Assembly: GCF_000835495.1 (NCBI RefSeq) | Contig: NW_015622543.1 | Span: 5,630,619-5,694,618 of the forward strand | Reading direction: 5' to 3' | Source: Cladophialophora immunda | Taxonomy: Eukaryota; Ascomycota; Eurotiomycetes; Chaetothyriales; Herpotrichiellaceae | Length of the DNA: 64,000 nucleotides | Shown here: positions 1-10,969 of the stretch, piece by piece | How positions within the stretch are numbered: the stretch's first letter is position 1 | How the letters are laid out: each line of letters starts with the position of its first letter | The notes under the pieces: generated by a model | What the model saw: the letters and a program-made list of their open reading frames with translations, nothing else | The model's database searches: none | Told to the model about the DNA's origin: nothing | Translations under genes and position numbers: made by a program

Positions 1-109
1 CACCCACCATCACAAGGGCTTGGAGAATGTCCAGGACGCCTTCGGTTTGGCAGGAAGTTCCCAAGATTCAGACGGGAATCTCGTCATCAAAGTCGTAATC
101 GATACCTGA
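1..109 (+). CDS. Zinc-type medium-chain alcohol/polyol dehydrogenase, 3' end only
   Basis: The first 109 bases are open in the frame starting at base 2 and end at a TGA (107-109). They encode 35 residues beginning THHKGLENVQDAF and ending GNLVIKVVIDT. This matches the usual C-terminus of zinc-dependent medium-chain dehydrogenases (threonine, sorbitol or alcohol dehydrogenase-like), where a THR/THH-x-GL..-VQ-A segment precedes a closing IKVV strand. The catalytic and zinc-binding parts lie to the left of the window, so the substrate cannot be told. The gene converges on the aldehyde dehydrogenase whose stop lies at 320, leaving about 210 bases between them. Pairing an alcohol and an aldehyde dehydrogenase would fit stepwise oxidation of an alcohol to an acid. 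Family assignment from such a short tail is tentative. Confidence 0.55.
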   Translation, partial: THHHKGLENVQDAFGLAGSSQDSDGNLVIKVVIDT

Positions 110-319
110 ATCTACGAGTTTGCGCTTTTTCTTTGAGTACCTTGGCTCTAAGCCTTAACTGCGCTGAAGCAGCGACTGGCCGCCGTGAGAGATACGCTAT
201 TTGACTGACCCAGTGGCTACAGCCACGGTAATCGTTTGTCAGAAGAGCGAGAATGAAGAGGGAGTCTTGGGTTGTCTATGTTGGCAAGGAGAGATTCAAT
301 CCCCTACAATATCTAAGGT

Positions 320-2031
320 CTATCTGTCCTGGTTGCCAATTGTCACGCTCTTGATGACTTGATATTCGTCCATGCCATGTAAACTACCCTCCCGGCCGTA
401 CCCACTCTCCTTGACTCCTCCGAAGGGGGCCTCAGCAGCCGAGATCTTCCCAGTGTTGACCCCGACCATACCGACCTGAAGTTGCTGGGAGACTCTCATG
501 ATGCGGTTGACGTCCCTGGAGAAGAAATACCCTGCTAATCCGAATTCCGTGTTGTTGGCCAATTCGACAGCCTCGCCTTCCGTCTCGAAGCCGAAAATTG
601 GGGCCAAGGGCCCAAACGTCTCGTCGTTGGCGACCAGCATGTCCTTGGTCACGCCGCTTAGGACCGTAGGCACGTAGTAGAATCCGTCGCCTGACCCGGG
701 CGTGCCTCCAATTTCAACCTTTGCGCCCTTGTCGACGGCGTCCTGAACATGGCTGGCTACCTTCTGGACGGCGGCCTTGTTCACCAACGGGCCTTGGGTG
801 GTCTTTGGATCGAGTCCGGGGCCGTTACTCAAGGCAGACACCTTTGCGACAAGCCTCTTCGTGAACTCCGGCACCACCTCATTCTGCACGAGCAGACGAT
901 TGGCACTGTTGTCAAATCTGTCAGTTTCTACGCTCATCGCGGAGTCTCTGGGGACCACTTTACCAGACACAGGTTTGGCCCGAGCAGCGGAACTTGCAGA
1001 ACATGGCCCCTTCGACCGCCAGATCCAGGTCGGCGTCTTTGAAGACAATGAAGGGTGCATTCCCTCCGAGCTCCAGGCTCACTCTCTTTAGAGTCCCGGC
1101 TGCCAGCTTTGCCAGCATTTTTCCCACGGCGGTCGACCCGGTGAAGCTGATCTTCCGTACCAGTGGATTGGTTGCGAGCTCCAGGGCTGCTTCGCGGTTT
1201 TTGGTCGGGCACACTTGGATGACGCTCCCTGGAAGCCCTGCCTCGACAGCCAGCTTTGTCAATGCCAGACATGTGAATGGTGTCTCGCTGGGGGGCTTGA
1301 TAACCACGGCGCAGCCGGCGCCCAACGCTGGCGCAATTTTCCTGGTGATCATGGCGGCAGGGAAGTTCCACGGCGTAATTATGCCGCACACTCCAACAGG
1401 CTCCTTGGTCGTGAAAACACTGGTGTTGGCGGTGGACGAAGGGATGGTGACGCCGTAGCTCCTGGTGGCTTCCTCGGCGAACCAGGACACAAAGCTTGCC
1501 GCGTATACGACCTCTCCTTCGGCCTCAGCGTAGGTCTTGCCATTTTCAAGAGAGAGGATGGTAGCCACTGCGGAAGACATCAGTACCCAGATACACCACA
1601 TGTCTCGATTGGCTCACAGTCTCGCTTGTTTGCCAGAATTAGATCGTTCCACCGACGGAGGAGCGATCCTCTTGCCGTGCCGGTGGTACTGGCGAAATAC
1701 TTCCGTTGGGCATCGTAGGCATCGCTGATGGCTGTCTGGAAATCTTCTAGGTCGCAATCGGCAACTTCACCAAGGACAGATGTACTGGACGGCTCTGCAA
1801 CCGTCGTCAGCCAAAGAGCTTTGGAGAGGCGTAAGCTGTCCCTACCGATAACGGCGAATTTCTTGTCCTTTTTGACCCATTTGCCGCCGACGAACGCTTC
1901 TGATATAAATAGTCCACGGTTATTCAACTATCAATCAGTGTTAATGAGGGCTGTTGTAGGTCGGAGAGAGGGCGAGTCAATTGTACCTGCGAAAGGGACG
2001 CTTCACAATATCCTGGAGCGAGACTCCCCAT
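320..2031 (-). CDS. Succinate-semialdehyde dehydrogenase-type aldehyde dehydrogenase (497 aa, 5 exons)
   Basis: This is an NAD(P)-dependent oxidation of an aldehyde, in the succinate-semialdehyde dehydrogenase family, to the acid. Introns at 1928-1986, 1795-1845, 1568-1617 and 906-963 give a continuous 497-residue protein, the usual family length. The start was chosen at ATG 2031 because exon 1 then splices in frame into GLFISEAFVGGKWV, the conserved N-terminus. The Rossmann-like middle carries LELGGNAPFIVF with the general-base Glu (about residue 267). The catalytic Cys lies in SGQTCVCANR (about residue 300) and is restored only when the 906-963 intron is removed. The C-terminal PFGGVKESGYGREG is complete. 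The gene shares a 606-bp divergent promoter with the Zn2Cys6 regulator. Because it sits beside an alcohol dehydrogenase and a Baeyer-Villiger-type enzyme, it may oxidise another omega-oxo acid rather than serve the GABA shunt; that is inference. Confidence 0.93.
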
Positions 2032-2637
2032 GTTGGATAGCACGCAAGAGGCCTGAGAGAATAGTTGCCTCACCGCTCGTCATGGTATATGTCGTGGATA
2101 TATGGCTCAAATCACGCAAAGAGCACATCGTGTAAGCAACGAGTCTCCCTCTCCGCTGGGCTGTCTGCAATATCCCGGGCCACCGCTCCCCCATTCCGTG
2201 TCCAACGAGGTCGGCATTTGATGCGATGTCTCCAGTGCTGCGGGATCCATGTTCCGAGTGCATATCGCCCGTCCGGCAAACGGTGTGGGTGGCGTTCGGA
2301 AAATGGGTTGCCGTACATTCCAAGGACCTTCTTCCCAGGACGAAAGCGACAACGAGGGAAGTGAGATGCTTGTGTTTTAGGGCTGAAAGAAGAGTCTCAA
2401 TGGCCCTTCCAAAGCTCTGGGGCCTTTTCACCAATAACGCAGACCAAGCTGACGTCGCCCATCATTCGCCCATGCAACAGCGAGAGTCCTCGTCTCCTTC
2501 AGCGCGGGGACAAGATTTGGAAGCGGGGTGAGTGGGGATTTGTTCCGTTGCAAGTCTCTGATATCGCGCACAATGGGCTTCGAAATATCTTACCTAGATG
2601 TAGTCGCCCCAATGACATCCCCTCTTCTCCTGCCAGG
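2032..2637. promoter_or_regulatory. Divergent promoter between the aldehyde dehydrogenase and a Zn2Cys6 regulator
   Basis: This 606-base spacer separates two start codons facing away from each other. The short open frames here (for example 2226-2531 and 2003-2434) show no family similarity. I see no clear TATA box. A shared promoter would be the simplest place for the neighbouring regulator to act; that is inference. Confidence 0.5.
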
Positions 2638-5369
2638 ATGCAGCGGAAACATACCACGACCGCATGCCAAATCTGTCGAGACAGCAAGATCAAAGTACCC
2701 AAGCCCCAGAGGAGTCGTGGTGGTGGTGGCAAATGGCATCAACTAACCAAAGACCCAGTGCGACGGAGCTCGTCCAGCATGCCTGACCTGCACCAAGAAG
2801 GGGAGACGTTGTCAGTATTCCACCAAGGATGACAAGCGCAAGTATGTATGGAGGCGAAAGACCTGGCACGGCCGCCGTTCCTCTGACAGTGCGAGAATAG
2901 GGTGTCCCTGAGGACTGCAGTCGACGTATTGTTTGCGCGGGTCGAGCGCTTGACCGAGTTGGCAGTGCAGAACAACCTCCCCCTGCCTCCTCTCACGCTG
3001 GCCGATGAATCCGTGCTCGAGCAAATCTGCGCCAGCTTGGAACTGCCCTTGAGATCAGTCCTCCCATTTCCCCAGGCGCAGACCGATCTCGCGCCTCTGC
3101 CGGGGTCCAACGATGGGACGGAAAACGCCCAGTTCGCAGGTGGTGCACCCATCGCTCAGGACGTTGCCTTCAATGCTCTGCCGGTCGAAGGGCAGTCTGA
3201 TCCCTCGATGGCCTTCGACATGCAGAGCTGGGCAGATTTCACCGCGTCGGATCCCTGGGACGGGAGTCCGTCGGACTGGCCATGGCAACTCTTCAACGAT
3301 TTTTCGGGCTTCTCCATGGTATATCCTGCCACGAATCGCGAGCCACTCAACGCTGGCCAAACTGCAGGGCAAGTGCAAAACAGGAACGTGAACTCGAACG
3401 ACCAGCTTGGATCGGACTCGACTTCGGAGGATGAGCTCGAGACGGATATTGTGCCTCGCCTTGCTGCTCGCTTCGGATCCTTGCGCGTCGGGGCAGATGG
3501 GAGAGTGCGTTACTACGGGAGTGCTGCGAACCACCACTTCCTGGCCAACAGCACCCGCCGGGAAGAGATGGTCGACGCGCAAGAAATGAGGCGGGAAGCA
3601 CTCATCGCCCTGGAAAACGCCGAGTTGGACCTTGAAGTCCCCGAGGCTCTAGAAGCACACCTTCTCGACCTCTTCTTCAAATGGCACAACCCGGGCCACC
3701 TGACGGTCGACCGGGCCATGTTTGAAGCCGCCCGCACCGAAGGCATTCACGGCCAAAGCACCTATTGCTCTCAAGCTCTGATAGCTGCCATGTAAGTAAC
3801 CCTCCACGACTGGCACACTTTCTCTGATCTCAGATCCCTAATTGCGCTAGGTGTGCACTGGGTGCCGCGTTCGAAGGACGCTATCATCATTCCTTCATCA
3901 CGTTCCCGAAATCCTTGGCTGAATACTTTGGCGACAAGAGCAAGGTGTTGCTGGAGCTGGAGCTTGACAGTCCCTGCATGTCTACGTTGCAGACGATGCT
4001 CTTACTGAGTAGCCACGAAGCCGCAGCTGGTCGAGATGCGCGCCTGTGGTTGTACAGCGGTAAGAGCGCCACGATTCGTGGATCACGTACGGTTATTTAC
4101 AGACCCTAGGGAGCGCTATGAGGCTGTCTTTCGACCTTGGCCTCCATATCGACAGTGACCCGTACGTGGACCAGGGCTTATTCACTGTTCAAGAGGCAGA
4201 GGCGCGCAGGACCTGCTTTTGGAGCTGTCTCGTGGTCAATCAGTTCGTCTGGCTCGTCCCCGTTTGACCTGTCGGTCTCTGACCTTGTCTAGTATCTGGA
4301 GCTTTAGCCTGGGGCGTCCGTTCCGAGTCGATAGCGAGGAGCTTACGGTCAAACGGCTGGGATCCACGCTCCTGTCGCACTCTGACTCGTTGGCCTTGTG
4401 GCCGACAACGTCGTCAACCGCATCTCCACTAAGTCACACGTCGCAACGGCTCAAAAGCCTGTCTTGTCTCGTCTTGGAACAATGGGTATACTTTTGCGAA
4501 GAGCTCGCTCCTCTCATCCGCGTACTGTGTGTCTTGTCCAATGTAACCTATCTTGCACTTTCCGAGGCTGACACTGGAAACAGATACGGCTGTGCTAAAA
4601 TCTCGAAAAACGCCTTGCAAAACCTCTCCTCTCAGACGTCCAGCCGCTTTCTCAAGTGGCCAGAGTCCATTCCCGAGGCCATAAACATCCAGCACGACCA
4701 ACCGACTCTTCCACAAGTGCTTCTCCTTCAGTGAGTCTATCCAGCAAAGCATAGACCCGTTGCATATTGGTTTCTTGAAAAGTTTCGGGGGCTAATTCGA
4801 GGGGGTGGCACAGCATGGCTTACCACAACTTCTGCATCCTCATCCACCGGCCGTGGACGTCCAAAGGCTCGCAGCCGCCCGGGAAAATCGGGCCTGGGTT
4901 CCAGCACGCACGGAGCGTATGTCTCAACGCCGCGTCCGAGATAGCGGCGCTGCTGCGAACCTACGAATCCCACTACGGGTTCCGGACGATGAACGTCTAC
5001 GTCGTCACCATCATCTTCTCCGCGTCGCTGATCCTGATTTTCGGCTTGATCGCCGAAGAATCCTCAGAGCGCCAGCAACACCGCGGCGGCGGCGGTGGTG
5101 GTCTGGACGAAGCGTCCAATTTCGCCAGGGACGTCAACACCTGCTTCAGGGCGCTGGACGAGCTAGGCCAGTCCTTCGAGTCTGCCAAGCGCAGCCGCGA
5201 GGACCTGATCGCTCTGCAGAACCACTGGAATCAGCGGCGGAGAGAGATCAAGCTGGGCGCCAAACGGGGTCGTGCGGCGCAGGCTTCCCGGTTCGATCAC
5301 GCTTCGAAACGGTCGAGGATGTTGGGGGGAGGCTCTGGCAGTATCCCGAGCGACGCGCCCGGTTTATAA
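2638..5369 (+). CDS. Zn2Cys6 fungal-specific transcription factor (about 770-788 aa)
   Basis: Nuclear DNA-binding regulator. The binuclear zinc cluster starts at residue 10 with spacing C-x2-C-x6-C-x6-C-x2-C-x6-C (Cys 10, 13, 20, 27, 30, 37). It is complete only after removing intron 2695-2758, which separates the third cysteine from the second. Further introns are 2842-2900, 3792-3850, 4060-4109, 4243-4292 and 4731-4813. The middle homology region has its hallmarks: an SHEAAAGRDARLWLYSG segment, SAMRLSFDLGLHID and HIWSFSLGRPFR. The C-terminal part contains LLLHMAYHNFCILIHRPW and a hydrophobic stretch, then a Gly run. One join is unsettled: between about 4529 and 4584 the frame stays open but carries about 16-20 residues absent from the usual family pattern, so a 48-base intron (4536-4583) may be removed. 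It is divergent from the aldehyde dehydrogenase and next to the flavin monooxygenase, so it is a candidate local regulator. Confidence 0.9.
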
Positions 5370-5571
5370 GAAATAGGACTTTGGGGAAAAAAAAAGAAAA
5401 GGGACGAAGACGATAATTTCTATCTCCCGCGAACGTCCGGCAATCTCAATGCGGTATATCTACTATTTCTCGTCACAGCGGCTTTCTCTCTTCCCCCTCT
5501 ATCATCACCCGATAACACTCTCCGTAGGGGAAACAATCAAATTACCAGGGTTTTCACTGCACCCTTTTTTT

Positions 5572-7347
5572 TCACGCTCTAAACTGCCCCGAAACAAAAG
5601 GTAGCGCATAAGGCAATCTGCGAGGCATGTCTGGGTAGAAGGTATACGCCGCGACCACGAAGACCGCCAGCGTCGCCAGCAGAGTCGACTGGTCACTCAG
5701 ACTGCGCTTCAACGCCCGCAGCCGCCACAGCCGGGATCCGCCTTCCATATTGAAGGCCTTCCACTCGGGGACCAAGGTGCGCCACCAGAACGAAATGGCG
5801 CGACCGGGCCACGACGCGGCGTTGCGCCCGTGCGCGCCGATGTACCAGTTGGAGCAGTCGCCCGCGAAGACGGTCTTCTGCAGGCCCTGGTGGACGGCCT
5901 GCGTCTCGCGCTCCTCGGCGGCCGGCTTCACCTCGATGACGCGGGCGCGGCCGTCGAGGAGCGGCGTGAAGAGCGACTTGATGGCGTAGTTGACCTGGGT
6001 CTCGAGCGCGAACAGCGCCGAGTTGTTGGCCGGGAAGGTGTTGGGCCCGAACAGGATGGCCAGGTTGGGGAAGTTGTGCACGTAGGTGCCCAGGTACGCC
6101 TGCGCGCCGCGCGACTCGTTCCACTGCCGCGACAGGGTCTGGCCGTGCGCGCCGACGATCTCCATCGGGGTCAGGAACTGCGCGACCTGGAAGCCCGTCG
6201 CCAGCACGATGATGTCGAAGTCGTCCTGCACGCCGCCGGAGCTGACGATGCCCGTCTCCGTGATCTCCTGGATCCCGTGGTTCAGCAGCTGCACGTTGGG
6301 CAGGTTCAGCGCGTCCAGGTAGTCCGGGTCGAAGATGCGGCGCTTGCAGCCCAGCGGGAAGTCCGGCACAATGAAATCCCAGTACTTCTGCGGCGCTCGG
6401 GCGTAGATGTACTTCTTGGACTCCTCCTCGGCGGCGATGCGCGCCTTGGTCCCCTTCGGGGTGGGGAAGTAGGTCGTCGTCTGCTCGTCGGCGTCCAGGA
6501 AGATGCGCAGACGCAGAAGGCGCTGCCACAGCGGGAGCCAGCGGAACAAGAACTTCTCGAAGCCCGTGAACTGGTGGTTCGGCCGAGGGTGGTACCATTG
6601 GCCGCTGCGGGCGTATTGTTTGATGAAGCCCGCCTTCGGAGCAATGGCTGGAACGACTTGCGCGGCGCTGCACCCGTTCCCGATCACGGCGACCCGTTTG
6701 CCCGTATATTCGACCGTGTGATCCCACCGGGCGGTGTGGAACATTGGTCCACGGAACTTTTCCATCCCGGGGAATTTGACGTCGCGAGGGTAAGAGATGG
6801 CGCCCACGGCAGAGACAAAGACCGACGCCGATCGCTCATACTGGATCCCAGTCTTGAGGTCTTTGAGCTGGACGTCCCATTTCTCCGATTGAGTGTTCCA
6901 CCGAGCGCCCAAGCACTCTACCTGGGTGTGTATGTGCGGGCGGAGCTCGAACTTGTCGACCGTGTCCTCCATATCTGATATCCATCAATCTCATGAATCA
7001 GGGTCTTCAGGGAGCGCGAAGGTGCTTACACTGAAGGATTTCCGGCTGCTCACAGAGCTCTTTTGACCAGTTCGGGTTGAGATTGAAGCTGAATGAGTAT
7101 AGATGCGAAGGTAGATCGCAGCCACTGCCACGTATGTTAGTTCGCCCGCTTGCGCTCCCAGGAGTTAAATGCTGTCGTACCAGCCTGGATATGTGTTTGT
7201 TCTCCACGTGCCTCCCACACCGTCGAGTTTCTCGTAGATGGTGAAGTCTTCGAACTTCAGATCATGCTTCAATCGGTACGCCATGGCGATGCCTGCGGGC
7301 CCAGCGCCAATGATGATGGCGCTGAGGCTATGGTCGTAGGGCGACAT
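5572..7347 (-). CDS. Class B flavin monooxygenase / Baeyer-Villiger monooxygenase (554 aa, 3 exons)
   Basis: NADPH- and FAD-dependent oxygenase of the kind that inserts oxygen next to a ketone (Baeyer-Villiger) or oxidises N/S atoms. Introns 7125-7180 and 6975-7029 join three exons in frame. The N-terminal FAD motif IIIGAGPAGIAMAY (residues 11-24) is followed by GVGGTWRTNTYPGCGCD, whose GCGCD is made by splicing. The Baeyer-Villiger fingerprint FxGxxxHTxxW appears as FRGPMFHTARWDH (about 160), then the NADPH motif VIGNGCSAAQ (about 185) and the ATGF motif LATGFQ. A hydrophobic segment near the C-terminus (about residues 522-540) may anchor it to a membrane. ATG 7347 is the first methionine in the frame. 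The tail ends only about 200 bases from the Zn2Cys6 gene, convergently. Substrate unknown. Confidence 0.92.
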
Positions 7348-8577
7348 GGTGAACTCGAGATTGTTTGAACTTTTGGAAAGGGCAATATCGAGAGTGCGAA
7401 ACAATCAATGCCTGGCTTTGGGGCAGAAGAAACAAATGCCTTTTTGACCTGTTGCTTCGAAACATGTCGTTCAGCGAGAGACGATCAGGTCACTGCAGAA
7501 GAGCCGCGGTCGGAATCGAGAATCCGAGTAGTGTGGGACTGCAAGCATTTATCAAACCTAAGCATTAAAGCAATCAGGTGACAGTAGAAGCGGCCCTCCT
7601 GCTTCAGTCTTCAGGTGTCGTGCTGATTGAACGAGTGAAGAGCAACGTGAAGGTTCCCAGGAAGCCCTCATTCCATCCATGGCGGCTGGACGATGCAATT
7701 GCCCGGGGGACCATGAGCGGAACCCGAATCTCGAAAGTCGCCTCCGGGATTGCTCAAGCTACTAAAGTTCTCTGAACCACGCTGCTGGACGTGACCCAAG
7801 AGCGAATCCGAGCAAGGGACTCCTTTCTCTCTCTCTCGTGATCTTCCTTTCTGATGGTCGCTCAGAGTGGCCGAAAGCTAGTCCTGGAGTAGCGTTGAGT
7901 TTCCGCATGGAATCAGGAACCCTGGGTGCCAAAGCAGACCGGATGCTTTGGGGCGATGCCTCGGGGCGGAGCCAGTGCTCTCGCCATTTGACTGTGCAGG
8001 CATCCGGGATAGTGATCAGTGCGGTGTCAAAGACGTGAAAAGAGGCTCCTCGCCGAATCCAACATTGCAGGACTGAGCAAGTACCGCAAGGGTGCCGCAG
8101 CAACACGAGACCGTTGGCGCCGTTTCATCTCCGGACCGGGCATGCGGAGACTTGTACCATGCGCGCCACCCCATCCCGGGGAAACACCGACTTCGACGAA
8201 CTTAGTGGTGATGATCTTGGAGGATCCCTCACGCCGCTCACTGTGACGCTGTCAAGGGTTGAGTCGCGCTGCCCATTTCCGCTCTGGGACATCGAATTCC
8301 GATTCGGGAGCCAGATCCCGGCCTCCGATTGGTGGCGAATGACGACAAGCTTTTTTCTGGGGGAAGTGTGCACCTCCGCAACCCACCTCAGCACTACCAC
8401 ACGCTGGGGCCCCAGACTGACCGAATATAAATATGCTGGAGGCACGGTCGAAGGGTTCGTGGTGGAGTTCGGTCAAACGCTGCTCAGACTTCCCTCACCT
8501 TCAATTCTCCTTAGGGCAGATACATCCTGGATACCTCCTTAGACCAAGTCGTTGCAGGAAAGACAGCAATCCTCATC
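7348..8577. promoter_or_regulatory. Divergent spacer between flavin monooxygenase and MFS permease
   Basis: About 1.2 kb lies between two genes transcribed away from each other. No open frame here has recognisable family features or an intron-linked partner. Apart from the TATA-like box at 8426-8433, I see no named element. Confidence 0.5.
8426..8433 (+). promoter_or_regulatory. TATA-like box upstream of the MFS permease
   Basis: TATAAATA lies 145 bases upstream of the permease ATG at 8578 and in the right orientation. The assignment is by sequence only. Confidence 0.45.
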
Positions 8578-9116
8578 ATGTCGACTGAGGGTGAACTACA
8601 TCCCAAAGGTGCCGACACCGGCACGTCCTATGCCATCACCCAACATGAAGAAAACGCCCCGGTCGTCGCGGCCGAGCAGCTGCCGATCCACCTGGCGGAA
8701 CACGTGGTGTACGGCCCAAGCAGCATGCGCGGGCTCGTCGGCTCGTCGTTCGTCTTTGGCGCGGCCTTCCTCGCCTCCCTGGGCGGCTTCTCGTTTGGCT
8801 ACGACCAGGGCGTGATCTCCATCATCAACGTCATGCCTCAGTTCCACGACGTGTTTTCCCAGACCAACACCGCGTTCGGCAAGAGCTTCATGACGGCCAT
8901 GTTGCAGCTGGGCTGCTTCGTCGGGTGCCTGTTCTTCCCCTCGCTCGCGGACCGGATCTCGCGCAAGTGGGCGCTGACCGTCGTCGTGGTCATTTTCAAC
9001 ATCGGGGCCATCATGCAGACGTCAGCGCGGAGCTACGGCGTGCTCGTCGCCGGGCGAGCGATTGGAGGTATCGGCGTGGGGACACTGGCGATGGTAAGAG
9101 TTCTCCCCCCTCGATG

Positions 9117-9171
<55 letters not shown>

Positions 9172-10352
9172 AGAAGGAGGCGTTGGTCTGACTGAGTATT
9201 GAACAGGGTGCACCGCTCTACATCTCCGAGGTATCACCCCCGAATCTGCGCGGCACACTCCTCGTCCTCGAATCCATCTCGATCGTCTCGGGCGTCGTGA
9301 TCGCCTTCTGGATCACCTACGGCACGAAGTCCCTGGCGGGCGAAATCGCGTTCCGACTGCCCCTGGGGTTGCAGATGGTGTCGGCCACGCTCCTGGGCGT
9401 GGGCATCCACTTTTTCCCCTACTCGCCTCGGTGGCTGGCGCTGGTCAACCGCCCCAGCCAGTGCCTCGAGAGCCTGGCGAAGCTCCGCCGGCTGCCCCAG
9501 GACGACAGCCGGGTCCAAACCGAATACCGCGGCATCCTGGCCGAGGTCGAGTTCCAGCACATCCTACAGGAGAAGAAGCACCCGGGCGCCCGCGGGGTCA
9601 AGCTGGAGATCCTGACCTGGATGGACCTCTTTACCAAGAAGATGTGGCGCCGGGTCGCCGTCGGCGCGGGCGTGTGCTTTTTCCAGCAGTTCTCCGGCAT
9701 CAACGCCTTCATCTACTACGCGCCCACGCTGTTCGAGTCCATCGGCCAGTCTGCCGAGATGGCCCTGATCCTCTCTGGCGTCTTCAACATCCTGCAACTC
9801 GTTGCCGTGTTCATTTGCTTCAGCATCATCGATCTGGTCGGCCGTCGCCCTCTGGCCATCATTGGGGGCTTTGGCAGTGCAGCCTGCTATATCATCATCG
9901 CCATCCTCTCCGGACTGTACGAAAAGGATTGGGCCGCCCACAAGGCCGCCGGGTGGGGGTGTGTGGCCATGGCATTCGCCTTCATCCTCGTCTATGGTGT
10001 CTCGTACTCGCCCCTGGGCTGGACGCTGCCGCCCGAAGTGTTTCCGACGTCGTGTCGTTCCAAGGGAGTCGCCTTAGCCGTGGCGGTCAACTGGCTCGCG
10101 AACTTCACCGTCGGCATCGCCACCCCTCCCATGCTGCAGTCCATCCGGTACGGGACGTACATCTTCTTCGCGTCTTTCTGCTTCCTGGCCGGTATCTGGG
10201 CCTATTTCCTCGTCCCCGAAACCATGGGCAAGACGCTGGAGGAGATGGACGAGGCATTTGGTGACCACGCGGCCGGCGAGGAGGTCGAGGTCCTGCAAAC
10301 CTCCGTCTTGCATGCGCAGATGCGCGGCTCCATCGTCGACAAGGAGGTGTAA
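8578..10352 (+). CDS. MFS sugar-type transporter (553 aa, 2 exons)
   Basis: Twelve-helix proton-coupled permease of the major facilitator superfamily, sugar porter family, in the plasma membrane. One 113-base intron (9094-9206) is removed to join ..IGVGTLAM to GAPLYISEVSPPN. Sugar-porter signatures are in order: GGFSFGYDQGVIS in helix 1, SRKW and RAIGGIGVG in the first half, SPRWL before the central loop, FFQQFSGINAFIYYAPTLF at helix 7, LVGRRPL between helices 8 and 9, and VPETMGKTLEEMDEAFG at the end. The N-terminal tail (about 60 residues) and C-terminal tail are cytosolic and hydrophilic. The intron contains a compound microsatellite. Neighbouring oxidoreductases suggest import of a catabolic substrate, but sugar-porter homology alone does not name it. 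Confidence 0.93.
9117..9170. repeat. Compound dinucleotide microsatellite (AC)14(AG)13 inside an intron
   Basis: A perfect AC run (9117-9144) passes directly into a perfect AG run (9145-9170), wholly inside the permease intron 9094-9206. It roughly doubles this intron relative to the other introns in the window. Confidence 0.95.
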
Positions 10353-10475
10353 ATTCCATCCCGCGCCCGTCCTGTGCAGATTTGAGGGTGCAAGACGGTG
10401 GCCTGTGACGTGGTCTTGCTGGAGCTGTTGTGCACCATCGGCTGAGATGGCTGACGATGATGGTTTTCCCTACTT

Positions 10476-10969
10476 TTGCCTCCCAAGTCAATGGGCAAGG
10501 AAGTGCTGGTAGTATGGCATGGAACCGGCTGTCCACGGCAAGGAGGTGCTTCTGATATGTATGCAAAGGAGCTAGAGCGAATCATTGAGGTCTGGAAAAG
10601 CAGATCTCACGTGAAAATCGAAATCTTTGTCCTTAGCTCTATATCCAACAACCTATACCTGCATCACTTTAGGAACCGTCCATCTCTTCAAACAAGATCG
10701 TACCCCAACAAAATGGAACGAAGGCTTTCGATATCCAGTGAAAAGACCACATTTCGGTGAAGTTCATCGGGTTCTGTATTTCTCAGGAATGGGAATACAG
10801 AAACGACATCATCACAAATTTAATCCTGCCCATGATCCACACACTTGACTACCTTGGCGAGGAGAATCTGGCACTGTCTCTGAATATTGTTAAGCGTGCC
10901 GGGCTGTCCTTCCAATCCAAGGCCCAACTACTCGAGTGGCTCAAGACTGCGGCACTGAGACATGTCTAA
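10476..10969 (+). pseudogene. Possible decayed C2-domain-like fragment
   Basis: Overlapping open frames in different phases read like pieces of one protein. The frame at 10627-10848 carries LGTVHLFKQDRTPTKWNEGF followed by RYPVKRPHFGEV, which resembles the central strands of a C2 domain where an NPxWNE-type motif is followed by F-x-F/Y-P-V. The frame at 10757-10969 continues with a helical-looking QEWEYRNDIITNLILP segment. No single splice I tried joins them cleanly, and neither has a good ATG, so frameshift decay is likelier than a live gene. It lies between an MFS gene and the Gfo/Idh gene. The rest of 10353-11513 shows nothing recognisable. The family call is weak. Confidence 0.25.

Noticed and set aside
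5830..6978. A 382-codon plus-strand frame
   Set aside because: It is the antisense shadow of the GC-rich flavin monooxygenase exon and is Arg/Val/Leu-rich without motifs.
9431..10264. A 277-codon plus-strand frame in the permease
   Set aside because: Overlaps the permease in another frame; Arg/Pro/His composition typical of a shadow.
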